Of a DNA stretch of 64,000 bases, positions 1 through 9,423 are shown in pieces (position 1 is the stretch's first letter; every line of letters begins with the position of its first letter). The stretch spans positions 496,001-560,000 of the forward strand of contig NZ_CP136628.1 in the NCBI RefSeq assembly GCF_032918005.1, read 5' to 3'. Position numbers and translations under genes: made by a program. Origin of the DNA: Bradyrhizobium sp. NDS-1 (GTDB lineage: Bacteria; Pseudomonadota; Alphaproteobacteria; Rhizobiales; Xanthobacteraceae). The notes under the pieces are model-generated. The model did not search any database, had not been told where the DNA came from, and saw nothing but the letters and a program-made list of their open reading frames with translations.

Positions 1-2
1 CG

Positions 3-854
3 AAGCCGGACCAGCCGAAGCTTGCCGCCGCCGCGCCGCCCGCGCCTGCAGCAGTGGCGGCCCCGGCGCCCGAGCCGAAGACCGGCGCGCTGGTCGAGAT
101 TCAGAAGCAGGTCGCGGCGCTGCCCGATCTCGCGCCGGTCAAGCCGCCGCCGGCGGTCGCCGACACCGGCCTCCGTTTCGACGTCGCCCGGGTCGACGAT
201 CGCGGCGAGGCCGCGGTGATTGCCGGCGTGGCCGCGCCGGGTGCAAAGGTCGAGCTGCTGCGCGACGGCAAGCCACTCGACACAGCGGTGGCCGACGCCT
301 CGGGCCAGTTCGTGATGACCCCGCCGCAGCTTCCCTCCGGTTCCTATGAATTGACGCTCCGGGCCAGGGCGCCGGATGGCACGGTCACGCAGTCCGGCCG
401 CACCATGCCGGTCACCATCGCCGAAGCGGCGCCGCCGCCCGCGCGTCCGGGACCGGTCGCGAGGCAAGAGTCGAAGCAAGCCGAGAAGGTGGATGACAAG
501 GCGGATGTCGTGGCGGCGCTGCCCTCGGGCGCGCCGCATCTTGCCTCTGCTCCCGACAGGGCTGCTTCCCGGCCGAAATTGACCGGCGCGCCGAAACCCA
601 AGGTCACGGCGCGGGCGCCCGCGGCGACGACGGTGGCATCGGCCTCGCCGGCGGACGCGCTGCAGGCCGCGCCATTGGAGGCAGGCGGCAGCCGGGTGAT
701 CTCCCGCGGCGACAGCCTGTGGGCGCTCAGCCGGCTCGCCTATGGCGACGGCGCCCGCTACGCCGTCATCTTCAACGCCAACCGCGGCAAGATCCACAAC
801 CCCAATCTGATCTATCCCGGCCAGACCTTTGTGATGCCGCAGAAGCCGGAGTGA
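3..854 (+). CDS. LysM peptidoglycan-binding protein with Ig-like domain (5' partial)
   Basis: The reading frame is open back to base 3, so the gene very probably starts before the window; the first in-window start (GTG at 54) is only an internal codon. Counted from that codon, an Ig-like/carboxypeptidase-regulatory-like fold spans about residues 55-120 (AGVAAPGAKVELLRDGK, then a GSYELTLRA strand). A Pro/Ala-rich linker follows to about residue 215. A C-terminal LysM module covers about 215-262, with the typical ISRGDSLWALSRLAYGDG start and a YPGQTFVMP end. Proteins with this architecture are common in Bradyrhizobiaceae and are thought to bind peptidoglycan in the periplasm. The domain calls are firm; the cellular role is inferred. 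Confidence 0.85.
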   Translation, partial: KPDQPKLAAAAPPAPAAVAAPAPEPKTGALVEIQKQVAALPDLAPVKPPPAVADTGLRFDVARVDDRGEAAVIAGVAAPGAKVELLRDGKPLDTAVADASGQFVMTPPQLPSGSYELTLRARAPDGTVTQSGRTMPVTIAEAAPPPARPGPVARQESKQAEKVDDKADVVAALPSGAPHLASAPDRAASRPKLTGAPKPKVTARAPAATTVASASPADALQAAPLEAGGSRVISRGDSLWALSRLAYGDGARYAVIFNANRGKIHNPNLIYPGQTFVMPQKPE

Positions 855-908
855 GGGGTCACGCCTTCCCGCGAGCGCAGGACTGTCGCTTACGATTTTG
901 CCTGTGGC

Positions 909-1038
909 CATCCTTCGAGACGCCCGCCTTTGGCGGGCCCTCAGGATGAGGACCGGGGTGCGCGGCACGTTTCAACGGCCCGGTGCCAGTTAGCCTCACC
1001 CTGAGGGACCGCGAAGCGGTCGTCTCGAAGGGCGAGGC
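909..1038. repeat. Inverted pair of intergenic palindromic repeats
   Basis: Two related elements lie head to head between the LysM gene and the next gene. The first (909-952) runs from CATCCTTCGAGACG through a CCCGCC/GGCGGG hairpin to CTCAGGATGAGG. The second (994-1038) has the same ends in the opposite order (CCTCACCCTGAG ... CGTCTCGAAGGGCGAGG) around a CCGC/GCGG hairpin. I recognise the unit as a type common between genes of Bradyrhizobium and Rhodopseudomonas. It may act as a transcriptional hairpin, but that is inference. Confidence 0.6.
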
Positions 1039-1208
1039 GTGCGCTCAGGCCGCCGCCGGGCGCCCGGTGAAGCCAGTCTCCCGCGACGCTTTGCCCTGTG
1101 TCTCTGCGGAACAATTGGTTCCCTCGCGAGTCATGTCGATGCGGCGCAGTGCGCCGCTGGCGCCGGGAGGAGGCCGAATTGGTCAGGTCAGCGGTCGTGT
1201 CGGGACGC

Positions 1209-2477
1209 ATGCGACTGGCGCTTGCTGGCGCGGCGCTCCTGATTGCGTCAGTGCTGGTGCCTGAGAGAGCCGAGGCGCAGTTCGGATTGCGCGGCGGTCC
1301 GCTTGGCGTTGCGCGTTTCGCCGTCGGTCACGTGATCGGCATGTCGCGACTGCGCCATTCCCGCATGGCGGTGCGGGGCGGTCGATACCGCTCCGCTGCG
1401 CTGAGGTCGCAAGATCCGCGCGGCGCCGAGCGCGGTCAGGCCGCGAACCCTTACGTGATGCGCGCGGCGCTCACGGCGCAGGCTGCGCTGGCGGGCTGGC
1501 AGGGCGGCCGCCGGGCGCAAGGCTGGTGGCGCCATCCCGATGGCAGCTATGGCTGGGTCGGCCCGGTGTTCTGGCCGTTCGCGCATGATGACCTCACCAA
1601 TGCCGTCGTCCTCGGCGATGCGACCAGTCTCTCGCTCTATGGCTATGGCGACATCTATGCCGCGATCTTCGCGCCCTATGCGGCGACCGAGCTCGCGGCC
1701 TACACCGCGCCGCAAGGCCGGCGTGGACGACGCGTCCCCACCGCGGAAATCCTGTGCGAGGCCAGCGACAGCGGCGGTCTGCCGGTCGAGCGCATCGCTG
1801 CTGCCGTGACGCCGAACGAATTGCAGCGCACCGCGCTCGACGAGCTCGCATCCGCCTGGATCAATGCGCGCGACACCATCCGCGCGGCGTGCCCGGCGCA
1901 GGCCCCCGCCAATGCGGCGGAGCGCCTCGGCCTGATGCGCGAACGTGTCGAGGCCATGATCAAGGCCATCGACGCGGTCGCGCCGCCGCTGGCGAAGTTC
2001 ACGGGTCTGCTCGATGACGATCAGAAGGCCCGGCTCAATTCTCTCGGCAACGAGCGTCGCGCCGCGCTCGCCTCGATGCAGCGCAGGGAAACGAACAAGG
2101 ATGCGCAGGCGGCCGCCGCCTGCGATGCCGACAGCGATCCCCGCTATGACGAAAAGCTGCAGCGTCAGTACGAGCAGCTCGTGCAGCAGCAATGGCCTGC
2201 GGGCGACATCGCCTCGACGCTCCGCCTCGACGAGACCGCCCGCGCCCGCTTCGAGGTGCTGCAGGACACCGCCCTGCGCACCATGCAGACGCTCAGCGCC
2301 TGTCCGTCACAGCCCGCTGCAACACCACAAGCGCGCCTCACCGCCGCCAAGGCGCGGCTGGAGACGATGCTGCAGGCGGTGAACGGCGTCGCCGATGCGC
2401 TGGAAGATTTCGAGGCTGATCTGAGCGACGAGCAGAAGGCGACCTTCGAGGCGATCGGGCCGAAGCGCGGGGCGTGA
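1209..2477 (+). CDS. Exported LTxxQ-motif (Spy/CpxP-like) protein
   Basis: The start chosen is ATG 1209, which gives an immediate signal peptide (MRLALAGAALLIASVLVPERAEA, cleaved before QFG); an upstream in-frame ATG at 1098 would add a basic, unlikely extension. The protein is about 422 residues and exported. Its C-terminal half carries two copies of an alpha-helical unit ending in LTxxQ-like boxes: LLDDDQKARLNSL and LSDEQKATFEAIGPK. That is the signature of the Spy/CpxP-related periplasmic family, whose members bind unfolded proteins or sense envelope stress. Four Cys flank the repeated units. The copy is much longer than classical Spy (about 160 residues), as is usual for rhizobial members with an N-terminal extension. 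Its function here is inferred only. Confidence 0.75.
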   Translation: MRLALAGAALLIASVLVPERAEAQFGLRGGPLGVARFAVGHVIGMSRLRHSRMAVRGGRYRSAALRSQDPRGAERGQAANPYVMRAALTAQAALAGWQGGRRAQGWWRHPDGSYGWVGPVFWPFAHDDLTNAVVLGDATSLSLYGYGDIYAAIFAPYAATELAAYTAPQGRRGRRVPTAEILCEASDSGGLPVERIAAAVTPNELQRTALDELASAWINARDTIRAACPAQAPANAAERLGLMRERVEAMIKAIDAVAPPLAKFTGLLDDDQKARLNSLGNERRAALASMQRRETNKDAQAAAACDADSDPRYDEKLQRQYEQLVQQQWPAGDIASTLRLDETARARFEVLQDTALRTMQTLSACPSQPAATPQARLTAAKARLETMLQAVNGVADALEDFEADLSDEQKATFEAIGPKRGA

Positions 2478-2585
2478 TCACCCGCATGCCCAGTCGAACT
2501 TCATGTCCTTGAAGTCGAGCTGCGCGTTGCCGGTGCCGAAATTGGTTCCGCCGAAATATTCCTCGAACTCGATATAGGCCGGCAT
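2478..2585 (-). pseudogene. 3' remnant of an unidentified gene
   Basis: On the minus strand the frame ending at TGA 2480-2478 reads PMPAYIEFEEYFGGTNFG then LDFKDMKFDWACG before the stop. This is plausible protein sequence, but it has no start codon and its frame breaks down upstream of about 2585. It looks like the surviving C-terminus of a decayed gene. The parent family is not recognised. Confidence 0.4.
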
Positions 2586-2711
2586 TGGGATCGGTCGCGC
2601 GCGGCATCAAGGCGATTCCGCGGTTCTCCGCCAGATCGGCGCGCGGAGGGCCCGCGAACATCTTCTACGCAAAAGACGGCGCGGCCTCGTAGAAGGCGCT
2701 GGCGCCGCCGA

Positions 2712-2789
2712 CCAGAAGTCCGGGCTGTTGCCGAAGACGCGGGCGAGAATCAGCGCGGTGGCCGCGGTAACGTTGCTGCGAGCGCCAGA
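2712..2789 (-). pseudogene. Remnant of a HigA-type antitoxin
   Basis: A 26-residue stretch in one minus-strand frame reads SGARSNVTAATALILARVFG followed by NSPDFW. It matches the end of the helix-turn-helix of HigA-family antitoxins (pattern G-R-S-x-T-A-D-T-A-L-R-L-A-R-x-F-G-N-S-P-E-F-W-L). Neither the N-terminal part nor the expected LNLQ continuation is present, and no HigB toxin is seen nearby. I read it as a short relic of a toxin-antitoxin locus; the match is short, so confidence is limited. Confidence 0.35.
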
Positions 2790-2829
2790 GACGTCTGCAG
2801 GACAGGACGAGTTCGGCCGCAAAGGTCGA

Positions 2830-3586
2830 TGATGTCACTCTGCCAGGTGTTTCGCCCGTCAGGTCAAAGAAGCTTGTCGGGCCCGGCTTTGGCCCCTGTC
2901 CTAACCCATTGATCCGGCTCACCACGTCTACTGTGCATGGGGTTGTTTCGCCGTTTTTTGAATCTTCTCGCGGCATCCGTCTTCGAATAATCGAAATTTC
3001 TCTTTACCAGAACCGCGACACACCCTATGCTCCCTCTCAACTCATCCCATGGTAAGGGACGGATCGCGATCGTCAGGGTTCGTGGGGTGAGGGGCGGTGG
3101 ACGCGGGCGGCGTTGGCGCCAGATGCGGTCGCAGGGCGGGGTGTCCCCGTGAGCGATCAGCGGGCGCGTGTACGACGATGTCGAACGCGTACGGCAAAAT
3201 CGTGTGGTCGTGACGCCCGATATTCCGGCGTCAAGTCTTGCAGTGGTGCGATCGTCCGACCGGACGGCGCATCCGATGACAGCTGCAAGGCGACGGTGGC
3301 AACGGGAAATCGTCTCACCGGCGAGAGCGCGACATAAGCCGTTTCAACCATCGCGCAGGGAAGGCCGGGCATTCGGCCACACCTGTTTCTCCCCTGTGAG
3401 CGTCTATCACGCACTCACGCACAGGGGCCTTGCGGGTGCCAGCCGGTGCCCGGTCTTCCCTGCGCCCTTCCATTTCGAAGGGTAGCAAGATCTACGCAAA
3501 ACCCGGGCGCTGGCGCCGCGGGATCGCGAATTGCTGACGATGAGCGATAATAAGCAACGCCTCGCCATGCGAGGCAGGCGAGGAAG
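2830..3586. repeat. Gene-free stretch; probable dispersed Bradyrhizobium repeat (about 3100-3486)
   Basis: No convincing gene is present. A minus-strand frame at 3157-3414 contains a string (MVETAYVALSPVRRFPVAT) that I recall seeing as spurious short proteins in many Bradyrhizobium genomes. That suggests the DNA itself is a dispersed repeat rather than a gene. The segment 3400-3486 ends in GC-rich palindromic pieces. Assignment rests on recall and is unverified. Confidence 0.35.
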
Positions 3587-6034
3587 TCAGCCCCGCATCC
3601 GCACCGCGGCGGCATCCACCACGTTCGCCGCCTCCTCGCGCCAGTTCAAAATCTCCATCGCCAGCACGGGATGGTTAAAGCCCTTGAGCTGGAGATCGTC
3701 GAGGGCGCGGGCTTCGACGAAAGGCTCGACGATGCCGTAGACGCGGCGGCTGACCACGATCTGGTTGGGCTTGGCCTCGCCGCAGAGGCGCGAGGCGAGG
3801 TTGGTGACGCTGCCGATCGCCGCATATTCCAGCCGCTGCTCGAAGCCGACCTGGCCGAGCGTGGCATAGCCGACCGCAATGCCGATGCCGAAGCCGAGGC
3901 TGTGTCCGCGGTTGCGCCAGCGCTCGGTCAGGGGGCCGATCGTCTCGCGCATCTCCACCGCCATCTTCACGGCGCGCTGGGTGTGGTCCTCGAACTGGAT
4001 CGGCGCGTTGAACAGGATCATCACGCCGTCGCCGGCATATTTGTCGAGCGTGCCCTCGTATTTGAAGATCAGCTTGCCGAGCGCGGCGTGATATTCGCGC
4101 AGCACGTTCATCGCCTCTTCCGGCTCGGTCGCTTCCGTGAACGCGGTGAAGCCGCGCAGATCGCAGAACACCACCGTCACCTCGCGGCGCTGGCTGGTGA
4201 GCAACCCTTCCGGGCTGTCGGACGAGGCGATCAATTGCGCCACCTGCGGCGCCAGGAAGCGCTCGAGCTTGCGGATGCGCTCGATCTCGCCGAGCTGGGT
4301 CTTGACGCGTTCCTCCAGCGACTTGTTCCAGTCCTTGAGCTGCTCGGTCTGCTGCTTGAGCTTGTCGGCCTGGGCGCGCACGGTCTCGCTCGCCGCCTCC
4401 AGCTCGCGGCCCTTGTGATCGACCTCCGTGAACAGGCGCGCATTGCGCATCGCCAGCACCGCCTGGTTGGCGAAGGTGCGCATCAGGCCGATGACGCTGC
4501 TTGCGAACTCGCCACCGGCGCGGCGCAGCACCACCAGCGAGCCGAGCGTGCCCTGCTGGTCGACCAGCGGCACGACCAGCACGGAGCGGAAGCCGGCGGC
4601 AATGGCGGCCTCGCGCAGCGGCTGCTCGGCGGCATGATCGAGATCGGCAAGCGCGATCGGCTCGCCGCTCCCGGCGGCATCGCTCAGGATGTTCTCGCCT
4701 TCGTCGATGGTGACATGGGCGCCGTCGGCGGATTTGTCGATGCCTTCAGCCTCGACCAGGTTGAAGCGGCGCCGCTCGGCATCGAAGCCGTAGATCAGCA
4801 CCGCGTCGGCATGGGTGATCTCGATCGCGCGCGCGGCGATGGTCGGCAGCACGGCGTCGAGATCGAGCGAGGAGGCCAGCGCGCGGCCGACCTCCTCCAG
4901 CACCTTCAGCTCGTTGATCGACTGCGCGAGATCGCGCGTGCGCTCCTCGACCTTGGTCTCCAGGTTCGAATAGGTCTCCTGGATCTGCCCGGCCATGCGG
5001 TTGAACTGGCTGGCGAGGTCTTCCAGCTCGTCGGAGGTGCGCACTTCGATGCGGTGGCTGAAATCACCCTCGCCGAGCTTGTGCGCGCCGTCGCGCAGCG
5101 CCGTGATCGGAATGATCATGCGGCGGGCGAGCAGCGTGCCGGCGAGAATCGCGACCATCAGGCCCATCCCGATCAGCAGCGCGATGCGCACCAGCTGGTC
5201 GCGGATCGGCATCAGGGCCTGCGTGGTCGGCTGCTCGAACAGCACGCTCCAGCCGAGCTTCGGCACGGTGCTGGCCGCGCTCATCACGGCATGGCCGTTG
5301 AAGTCGGTGCCCGAACTGTCGCCCTCGTGGCCGGGCGCGATCGCGGCCGCAACCTGCGGCAGCTTCGAGAGGTCCTTGCCGACCTCGGGTCCCTTGGACG
5401 ACGTCGCCAGCACGCGGCCGCGCGGATCGACCACATAGGCGAAGGCCGCCTTGCCGACTTGCGCGTCCGACAGCAAGTCGGAGAGGAAGCTGAGATCGAT
5501 CTCGGCCACGGTGACGCCGGCATTGAAGCCGGAATGCGCCACCGAGATCGACATCATCGGGGTCCGGTCGGTGAACCAGGCCGGCGCATAGCTGACGCCG
5601 CGGGCGACGGTCTCGGTGAAGCGCATGTCGCGGGAGAGGTCGGCATTGCTGCCGGTCGTGGTCGACTGGCGGGAGACGCGCAGCACCTCGCGGCCCTCGC
5701 CATTGAGCTGGAACAGCTGGTTGACGTCGGAGACCTGGTGCAGCAGCGATGCGTAATCGGCGCGGCGCTTCTCGAGCGTGTCCTGGCTCGCCCGCGTCAC
5801 CCAGCTGATCTGGCGATCGAGCTCCGAGATCGACTGCTCGATCCGCCGGGCCGCGCCTTGCGCCTTGTCCTCCAGGCCATCGGTGAGCTGCGTCCTGGTG
5901 GCGCGATAGGAGATCCAGGTCTCCATCGCGCCGTTGACGGCGAGGACGAACACGACGAGGCCGACGAGGGAGACGACGTATTTGGCGAACAGGCCCTCGC
6001 GCAGAAACCGTCTCTTGTCGTTCGCTCCTGCCAT
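3587..6034 (-). CDS. Membrane class III nucleotide cyclase with sensor, HAMP and GAF domains
   Basis: Start chosen at ATG 6034 (MAGANDKRRF); a longer frame to 6115 adds a basic tail ahead of the first membrane helix. The 815-residue layout is: TM helix about 17-38; periplasmic dCache-like sensor about 40-275; second TM about 282-303; HAMP 304-356; short coiled coil; GAF about 380-533; second coiled coil 540-585; C-terminal cyclase from about 615. The cyclase has both metal-binding aspartates (FCDLRGF, D625; KYAGDG, D669), the purine-contacting Lys665, and the Asn/Arg pair in IGSVTNLASRL. The usual Asp/Thr of the IGDTVN motif is replaced by Ser-Val, so ATP versus GTP preference cannot be read. 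It should make cAMP or cGMP in response to a periplasmic ligand. A Crp-type regulator lies 2.5 kb away. Confidence 0.9.
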   Translation of the reverse strand: MAGANDKRRFLREGLFAKYVVSLVGLVVFVLAVNGAMETWISYRATRTQLTDGLEDKAQGAARRIEQSISELDRQISWVTRASQDTLEKRRADYASLLHQVSDVNQLFQLNGEGREVLRVSRQSTTTGSNADLSRDMRFTETVARGVSYAPAWFTDRTPMMSISVAHSGFNAGVTVAEIDLSFLSDLLSDAQVGKAAFAYVVDPRGRVLATSSKGPEVGKDLSKLPQVAAAIAPGHEGDSSGTDFNGHAVMSAASTVPKLGWSVLFEQPTTQALMPIRDQLVRIALLIGMGLMVAILAGTLLARRMIIPITALRDGAHKLGEGDFSHRIEVRTSDELEDLASQFNRMAGQIQETYSNLETKVEERTRDLAQSINELKVLEEVGRALASSLDLDAVLPTIAARAIEITHADAVLIYGFDAERRRFNLVEAEGIDKSADGAHVTIDEGENILSDAAGSGEPIALADLDHAAEQPLREAAIAAGFRSVLVVPLVDQQGTLGSLVVLRRAGGEFASSVIGLMRTFANQAVLAMRNARLFTEVDHKGRELEAASETVRAQADKLKQQTEQLKDWNKSLEERVKTQLGEIERIRKLERFLAPQVAQLIASSDSPEGLLTSQRREVTVVFCDLRGFTAFTEATEPEEAMNVLREYHAALGKLIFKYEGTLDKYAGDGVMILFNAPIQFEDHTQRAVKMAVEMRETIGPLTERWRNRGHSLGFGIGIAVGYATLGQVGFEQRLEYAAIGSVTNLASRLCGEAKPNQIVVSRRVYGIVEPFVEARALDDLQLKGFNHPVLAMEILNWREEAANVVDAAAVRMRG

Positions 6035-6282
6035 CCCGATCCTCTCGCGCCGCCATCGACGCTGGCGCTGTGGGCCGCAGGCCCTTCGGGGCGGTTCTAT
6101 CACAATTTGGGCCAAAGGACCGCCGCGGGCCGCGTGACCGGCCGGCGTGGTTACTCCCTGTGGACGCCGTGGTCGGGTGGAAAAGGTGAATTGCCCGCGG
6201 CCTCATCCGTTCGGAGGAAGCCGGGCGCGGGAAGGGCCGATGGTCAGGGATTGCCGTGGAATTGAGCCCGCCAGTCCGGCCA

Positions 6283-8334
6283 TTACCGGTTGAAGAGCTG
6301 CCGCAGCACGTCGTTCATTGGCTGACTGTCCTGCTGCGCGACCGGCGGGTCTTCCAAGGCTGGAGCCGCGGGCGAGGCCTGCGGCGCCGGTGTCGTAGGC
6401 GTTCCCGGCAGGCTGCGGTTGCGGCCGCTGCCTGGCGCGGCGCCGGTGCTGCTTCCCGCGCCACTGGAAAGCCCCTGCTGGATCAAATTGCCGATCGCCT
6501 CTCCCAGCGGACCGCCGAGCGGATTGTTCTGGCCCGGCTGCTGGGTTTGCGGATTGGCATTGCCGCCGGGCGGGGTCGTGCCGCCGAGGCCAAGGCTGCC
6601 CAGAATGTTGCCGAGCCCGGCGCCGTCAGGGCCGAACAGGCCCTTGCCCATCTCGCGCAGCTTGGCATAGGCGGCATCCGGATTGTCCAGCATGCCGGCC
6701 ATATCAGGGTAGATCCGCGGCTGCGACCAGCTGCCCTGGATCATCACGGGAATGCCGAAACCGACCGGCTCATTGGCGCGGCCCTGACCTTCCGTCGTCA
6801 TCACCAGCTTCGGCTCGACGCGAAAGCCCATCATCTTGGTGTCGAGCGCGATGGTGCCGGCGCCGGTGACGCGCACCAGCGGCCCGATCAGATTGAGATC
6901 GGTCGTCACGGCCTGCCCCTTGTCGATGCGGAACGAGGCCGAGAGCTGCGACAAATCCGTGCTCTGCTCCTGACCGGAACTCTGGTTGTCCTGCCAGCCG
7001 GACAACGTGCCCGATGTCAGCGAGCGGATCATCTGCGCGACGTTGATGCCGCGGATGGCGCCGTCCTGGAAATTGACGAAGGCGGTGCCCTGCATGTTCG
7101 CCATCAGCGCGCGCTGGCTGGTGCCGGCGCTGCGCAGAGCGAGCTTGGCCTGCAGCTTGCCGTCGATGCGGTCGAATTCGGCAAGGCCCAGGAGCAGCGG
7201 CAGCGCGCGCACGCCGACGAGGTCGGAATGCATGGCAAAGCTCGGCGCGCCGGTGGTCGCGTCCAGGATCACCTCGCCCGAGACCTGGCCGCCATAGGCG
7301 CCGAGATTGGCGGTGCCGGCCTTCAGCACGCCGCCGGCGAGCTTGCCATCGAGCGCCAGCGGCGCGATGCGGGCATCGCCGATCACCGCCTCGTTCGCCG
7401 AGATTCTCACCTGCGCGTCGACATAATTGAGCCCGGAGACGTCGATCGGCGCATTGCTCCAGGGTTGCCCTGGCGCGCCCTGCGGCGATTTCGCCAGCGG
7501 AATCGCCAGACGCTGGAAGTCGAGGTCGACCTTGACCAGGGGCTTGCTCGCAATGTCGACCGAAGCCCAGCCGTTGAAGGTGCCGTCGCCGAGCCTGCCG
7601 TTCACGCCGTTGATCATCACGAGATCGCCGTTCAGCCGCATCTCGGCATGACCGGCGAGTTGAGACTTCAGCACGCTGGGCATGTCGATGGCGAAATCCA
7701 CCGGAATCGTCGGCCGGTCGCCTGGCGCCGCCGGCGAGGTCGCCTTGATGTCGAACTTGGTCGGGTGGTCGCCGACGCGCGCGGTGCCGGCGATGTTGAC
7801 CTTGCGGTCGCGGCCGACGGTCGCATCGGCGTTGATGGCACTGATGCGGCCCTCGACACGATCGCGCACGCGCGAGAACGCGACTTCGCCGTCGGTGATC
7901 TTGACGCGGTCGATGGAAGCGCCGCCGACATCGAGCGCGGGCGGCTTCGACGAGGTGCCCGCATTCGGCAGGCGCTCACGCAGCAGCGGCTGGTAGAGCA
8001 CGGGATGGGTGACGACGAGCTCGCTGATCTCAGGGCGGCCTGCCCACACGCTGGAGAGCGACATGTCGGCCTGCACGCTGTCGACCGTCAGGCGCGTGAT
8101 GCCGCTGCGATCCCGGGGGTCGGCAAGCGTGAGGTCGTTCAGGGTGACGTTCAGCGTCGGCCACAGGCTGATCTTCGTGGTGCCGTCGATCGACAGGCGA
8201 TAGCCGGTCGCACTCTCGACGCGTGCGGCGATCCTCGAGGTCAGGAAGCCCGAGGGGATCCCGACCACCAGCAGGAGTGCGATCACGACGATGACGGCGG
8301 CCAGAGCCGCGCCGGCGAACTTCAATGCTCTCAT
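6283..8334 (-). CDS. AsmA family protein
   Basis: This 683-residue protein has an N-terminal membrane anchor (about residues 5-27, AAVIVVIALLLVVGIPSGFL). A long beta-rich AsmA domain follows, in which typical strings appear (YRLSIDGTTKISLWPTL, TLNDLTLADP, LVKVDLDFQRLAI). The C-terminal region (about 420-600) matches the AsmA-like C-terminal domain, and the last 90 residues are a Pro/Gly/Gln-rich disordered tail. AsmA-like proteins span the periplasm and are linked to outer-membrane lipid transport and assembly. The gene stands alone, 235 bases from the divergent Crp/Fnr gene. Family call firm; role inferred from the family. Confidence 0.9.
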   Translation of the reverse strand: MRALKFAGAALAAVIVVIALLLVVGIPSGFLTSRIAARVESATGYRLSIDGTTKISLWPTLNVTLNDLTLADPRDRSGITRLTVDSVQADMSLSSVWAGRPEISELVVTHPVLYQPLLRERLPNAGTSSKPPALDVGGASIDRVKITDGEVAFSRVRDRVEGRISAINADATVGRDRKVNIAGTARVGDHPTKFDIKATSPAAPGDRPTIPVDFAIDMPSVLKSQLAGHAEMRLNGDLVMINGVNGRLGDGTFNGWASVDIASKPLVKVDLDFQRLAIPLAKSPQGAPGQPWSNAPIDVSGLNYVDAQVRISANEAVIGDARIAPLALDGKLAGGVLKAGTANLGAYGGQVSGEVILDATTGAPSFAMHSDLVGVRALPLLLGLAEFDRIDGKLQAKLALRSAGTSQRALMANMQGTAFVNFQDGAIRGINVAQMIRSLTSGTLSGWQDNQSSGQEQSTDLSQLSASFRIDKGQAVTTDLNLIGPLVRVTGAGTIALDTKMMGFRVEPKLVMTTEGQGRANEPVGFGIPVMIQGSWSQPRIYPDMAGMLDNPDAAYAKLREMGKGLFGPDGAGLGNILGSLGLGGTTPPGGNANPQTQQPGQNNPLGGPLGEAIGNLIQQGLSSGAGSSTGAAPGSGRNRSLPGTPTTPAPQASPAAPALEDPPVAQQDSQPMNDVLRQLFNR

Positions 8335-8568
8335 CTCGACTTTCCAGCGACGGGCAATCGGGCGTTGAATCCCGCAGATGACCGTCCTTTGCGCCTGAGT
8401 TTATCCCCGGACGGGAAGCGGCTCCAAGCGTGTAAAAATAGTCAGGGGGTGCTGCAAAGTTATGTGACTTATGACACACTTCCCCGGCGCGGTTTTACGC
8501 GATCCTGACGTTAATGGTTTCAGGCGATTTCCAAGAATGCTGTCCAGGACGCTCACAAGGATATTGAA

Positions 8569-9243
8569 ATGAGCAAGCAGGCCGAATTTGCGGTCATTCT
8601 GAAGATGAACGCGATGTTCGCGGATCTCGGTACAGACGAGATCCAGCGGCTGTCCAACCTCTGTCATACCCAGCATCTGGGGAACGGCGAGGTGCTGTTC
8701 CAGAAGGGCGATCCCGGGGACGCGCTGTTCGGCGTGCGCCGCGGCCAGGTCCGGATCGAGACCGGCGCCTCCGACGGCAGCCGGCTGACGCTCAATTTCA
8801 TGGGGCCGGGCGACCTGTTCGGCGAAGTCGCGGTGCTGGACGGCCAGAATCGCACCGCGGATGCGACCGCCGGCGAGGCCAGCGAATTGTTCGTGCTGCG
8901 TCGCGAAGATTTTCTCGCCTTCCTCGAACGCGAGCCGAAGGTCGCGATCAAGATCATCGCATTGCTCTGCCAGCGCATCCGCTGGCAGAGCGAGCGGATG
9001 GAAGAATCCATGCTGCAGCCGCTGCCGGTGCGCCTGGCGCGGCGGCTCTGCGCACTCGCCGCCGATTTCGGCTCCGAGGTGCACATCTCCCAGGAGCAGC
9101 TCGGCGTCTTCGTCGGGGCCGCGCGCGAGAGCGTCAACCGTCAGCTCCAGGCCTGGCGCAAGGAGGCGATCCTGGATCTCCAGCGCGGCCGGATATTGCT
9201 GCGGAACATGACCAAGCTGACGGCGATCGCGCGGAACGAGTAG
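8569..9243 (+). CDS. Crp/Fnr family transcriptional regulator
   Basis: The 224-residue protein has an N-terminal cyclic-nucleotide-binding fold (about 15-130; GDPGDALFGVRRGQVRIE and MGPGDLFGEVAVLDG form the phosphate-binding cassette region) and a C-terminal winged helix (about 150-215; ISQEQLGVFVGAARESVNRQL). The cassette reads FGEVAVLDGQNRTADATA, with the Glu of classical cAMP-binding Crp but Asn-Arg-Thr-Ala in the Arg-Ser/Thr area, so a cNMP ligand is plausible. No N-terminal Cys cluster of Fnr type is present. An AAGG box precedes ATG 8569. The nearby nucleotide cyclase makes a functional link tempting but unproven. Confidence 0.9.
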   Translation: MSKQAEFAVILKMNAMFADLGTDEIQRLSNLCHTQHLGNGEVLFQKGDPGDALFGVRRGQVRIETGASDGSRLTLNFMGPGDLFGEVAVLDGQNRTADATAGEASELFVLRREDFLAFLEREPKVAIKIIALLCQRIRWQSERMEESMLQPLPVRLARRLCALAADFGSEVHISQEQLGVFVGAARESVNRQLQAWRKEAILDLQRGRILLRNMTKLTAIARNE

Positions 9244-9247
9244 GGAC

Positions 9248-9361
9248 TCAACCGATCTGGAGCCGGCGTCGGCGGACACGATTCCCGTCGATAGTGATGA
9301 TGTCGTCCTGAATCTCGTCCTCCGTCACAGCGAATAGAATCTCTGCCAGTCGGATTGCAGG
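9248..9361 (-). pseudogene. Possible short gene remnant downstream of the RND operon
   Basis: A minus-strand frame ending at TGA 9250-9248 reads LPAIRLAEILFAVTEDEIQD then DIITIDGNRVRRRRLQIG. It looks coding (acidic then basic, no rare-codon run) but has no usable start, and the neighbouring frame carries an equally plausible ALRYLQSDWQRFYSL ending. It may be a frameshifted small gene. Family unknown. Confidence 0.25.
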
Positions 9362-9423
9362 TAACGGAGCGCCTGGGGGCGTCCTTCGCGAGTGCGTCCT
9401 CCGGCTGCCTTGCCTCGGAAATC

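Noticed and set aside
3671..6265. An 864-codon open frame opposite the cyclase gene
   Set aside because: It is the antisense of a gene with clear domains; Arg/His/Gly/Ala-rich composition typical of high-GC shadow frames.
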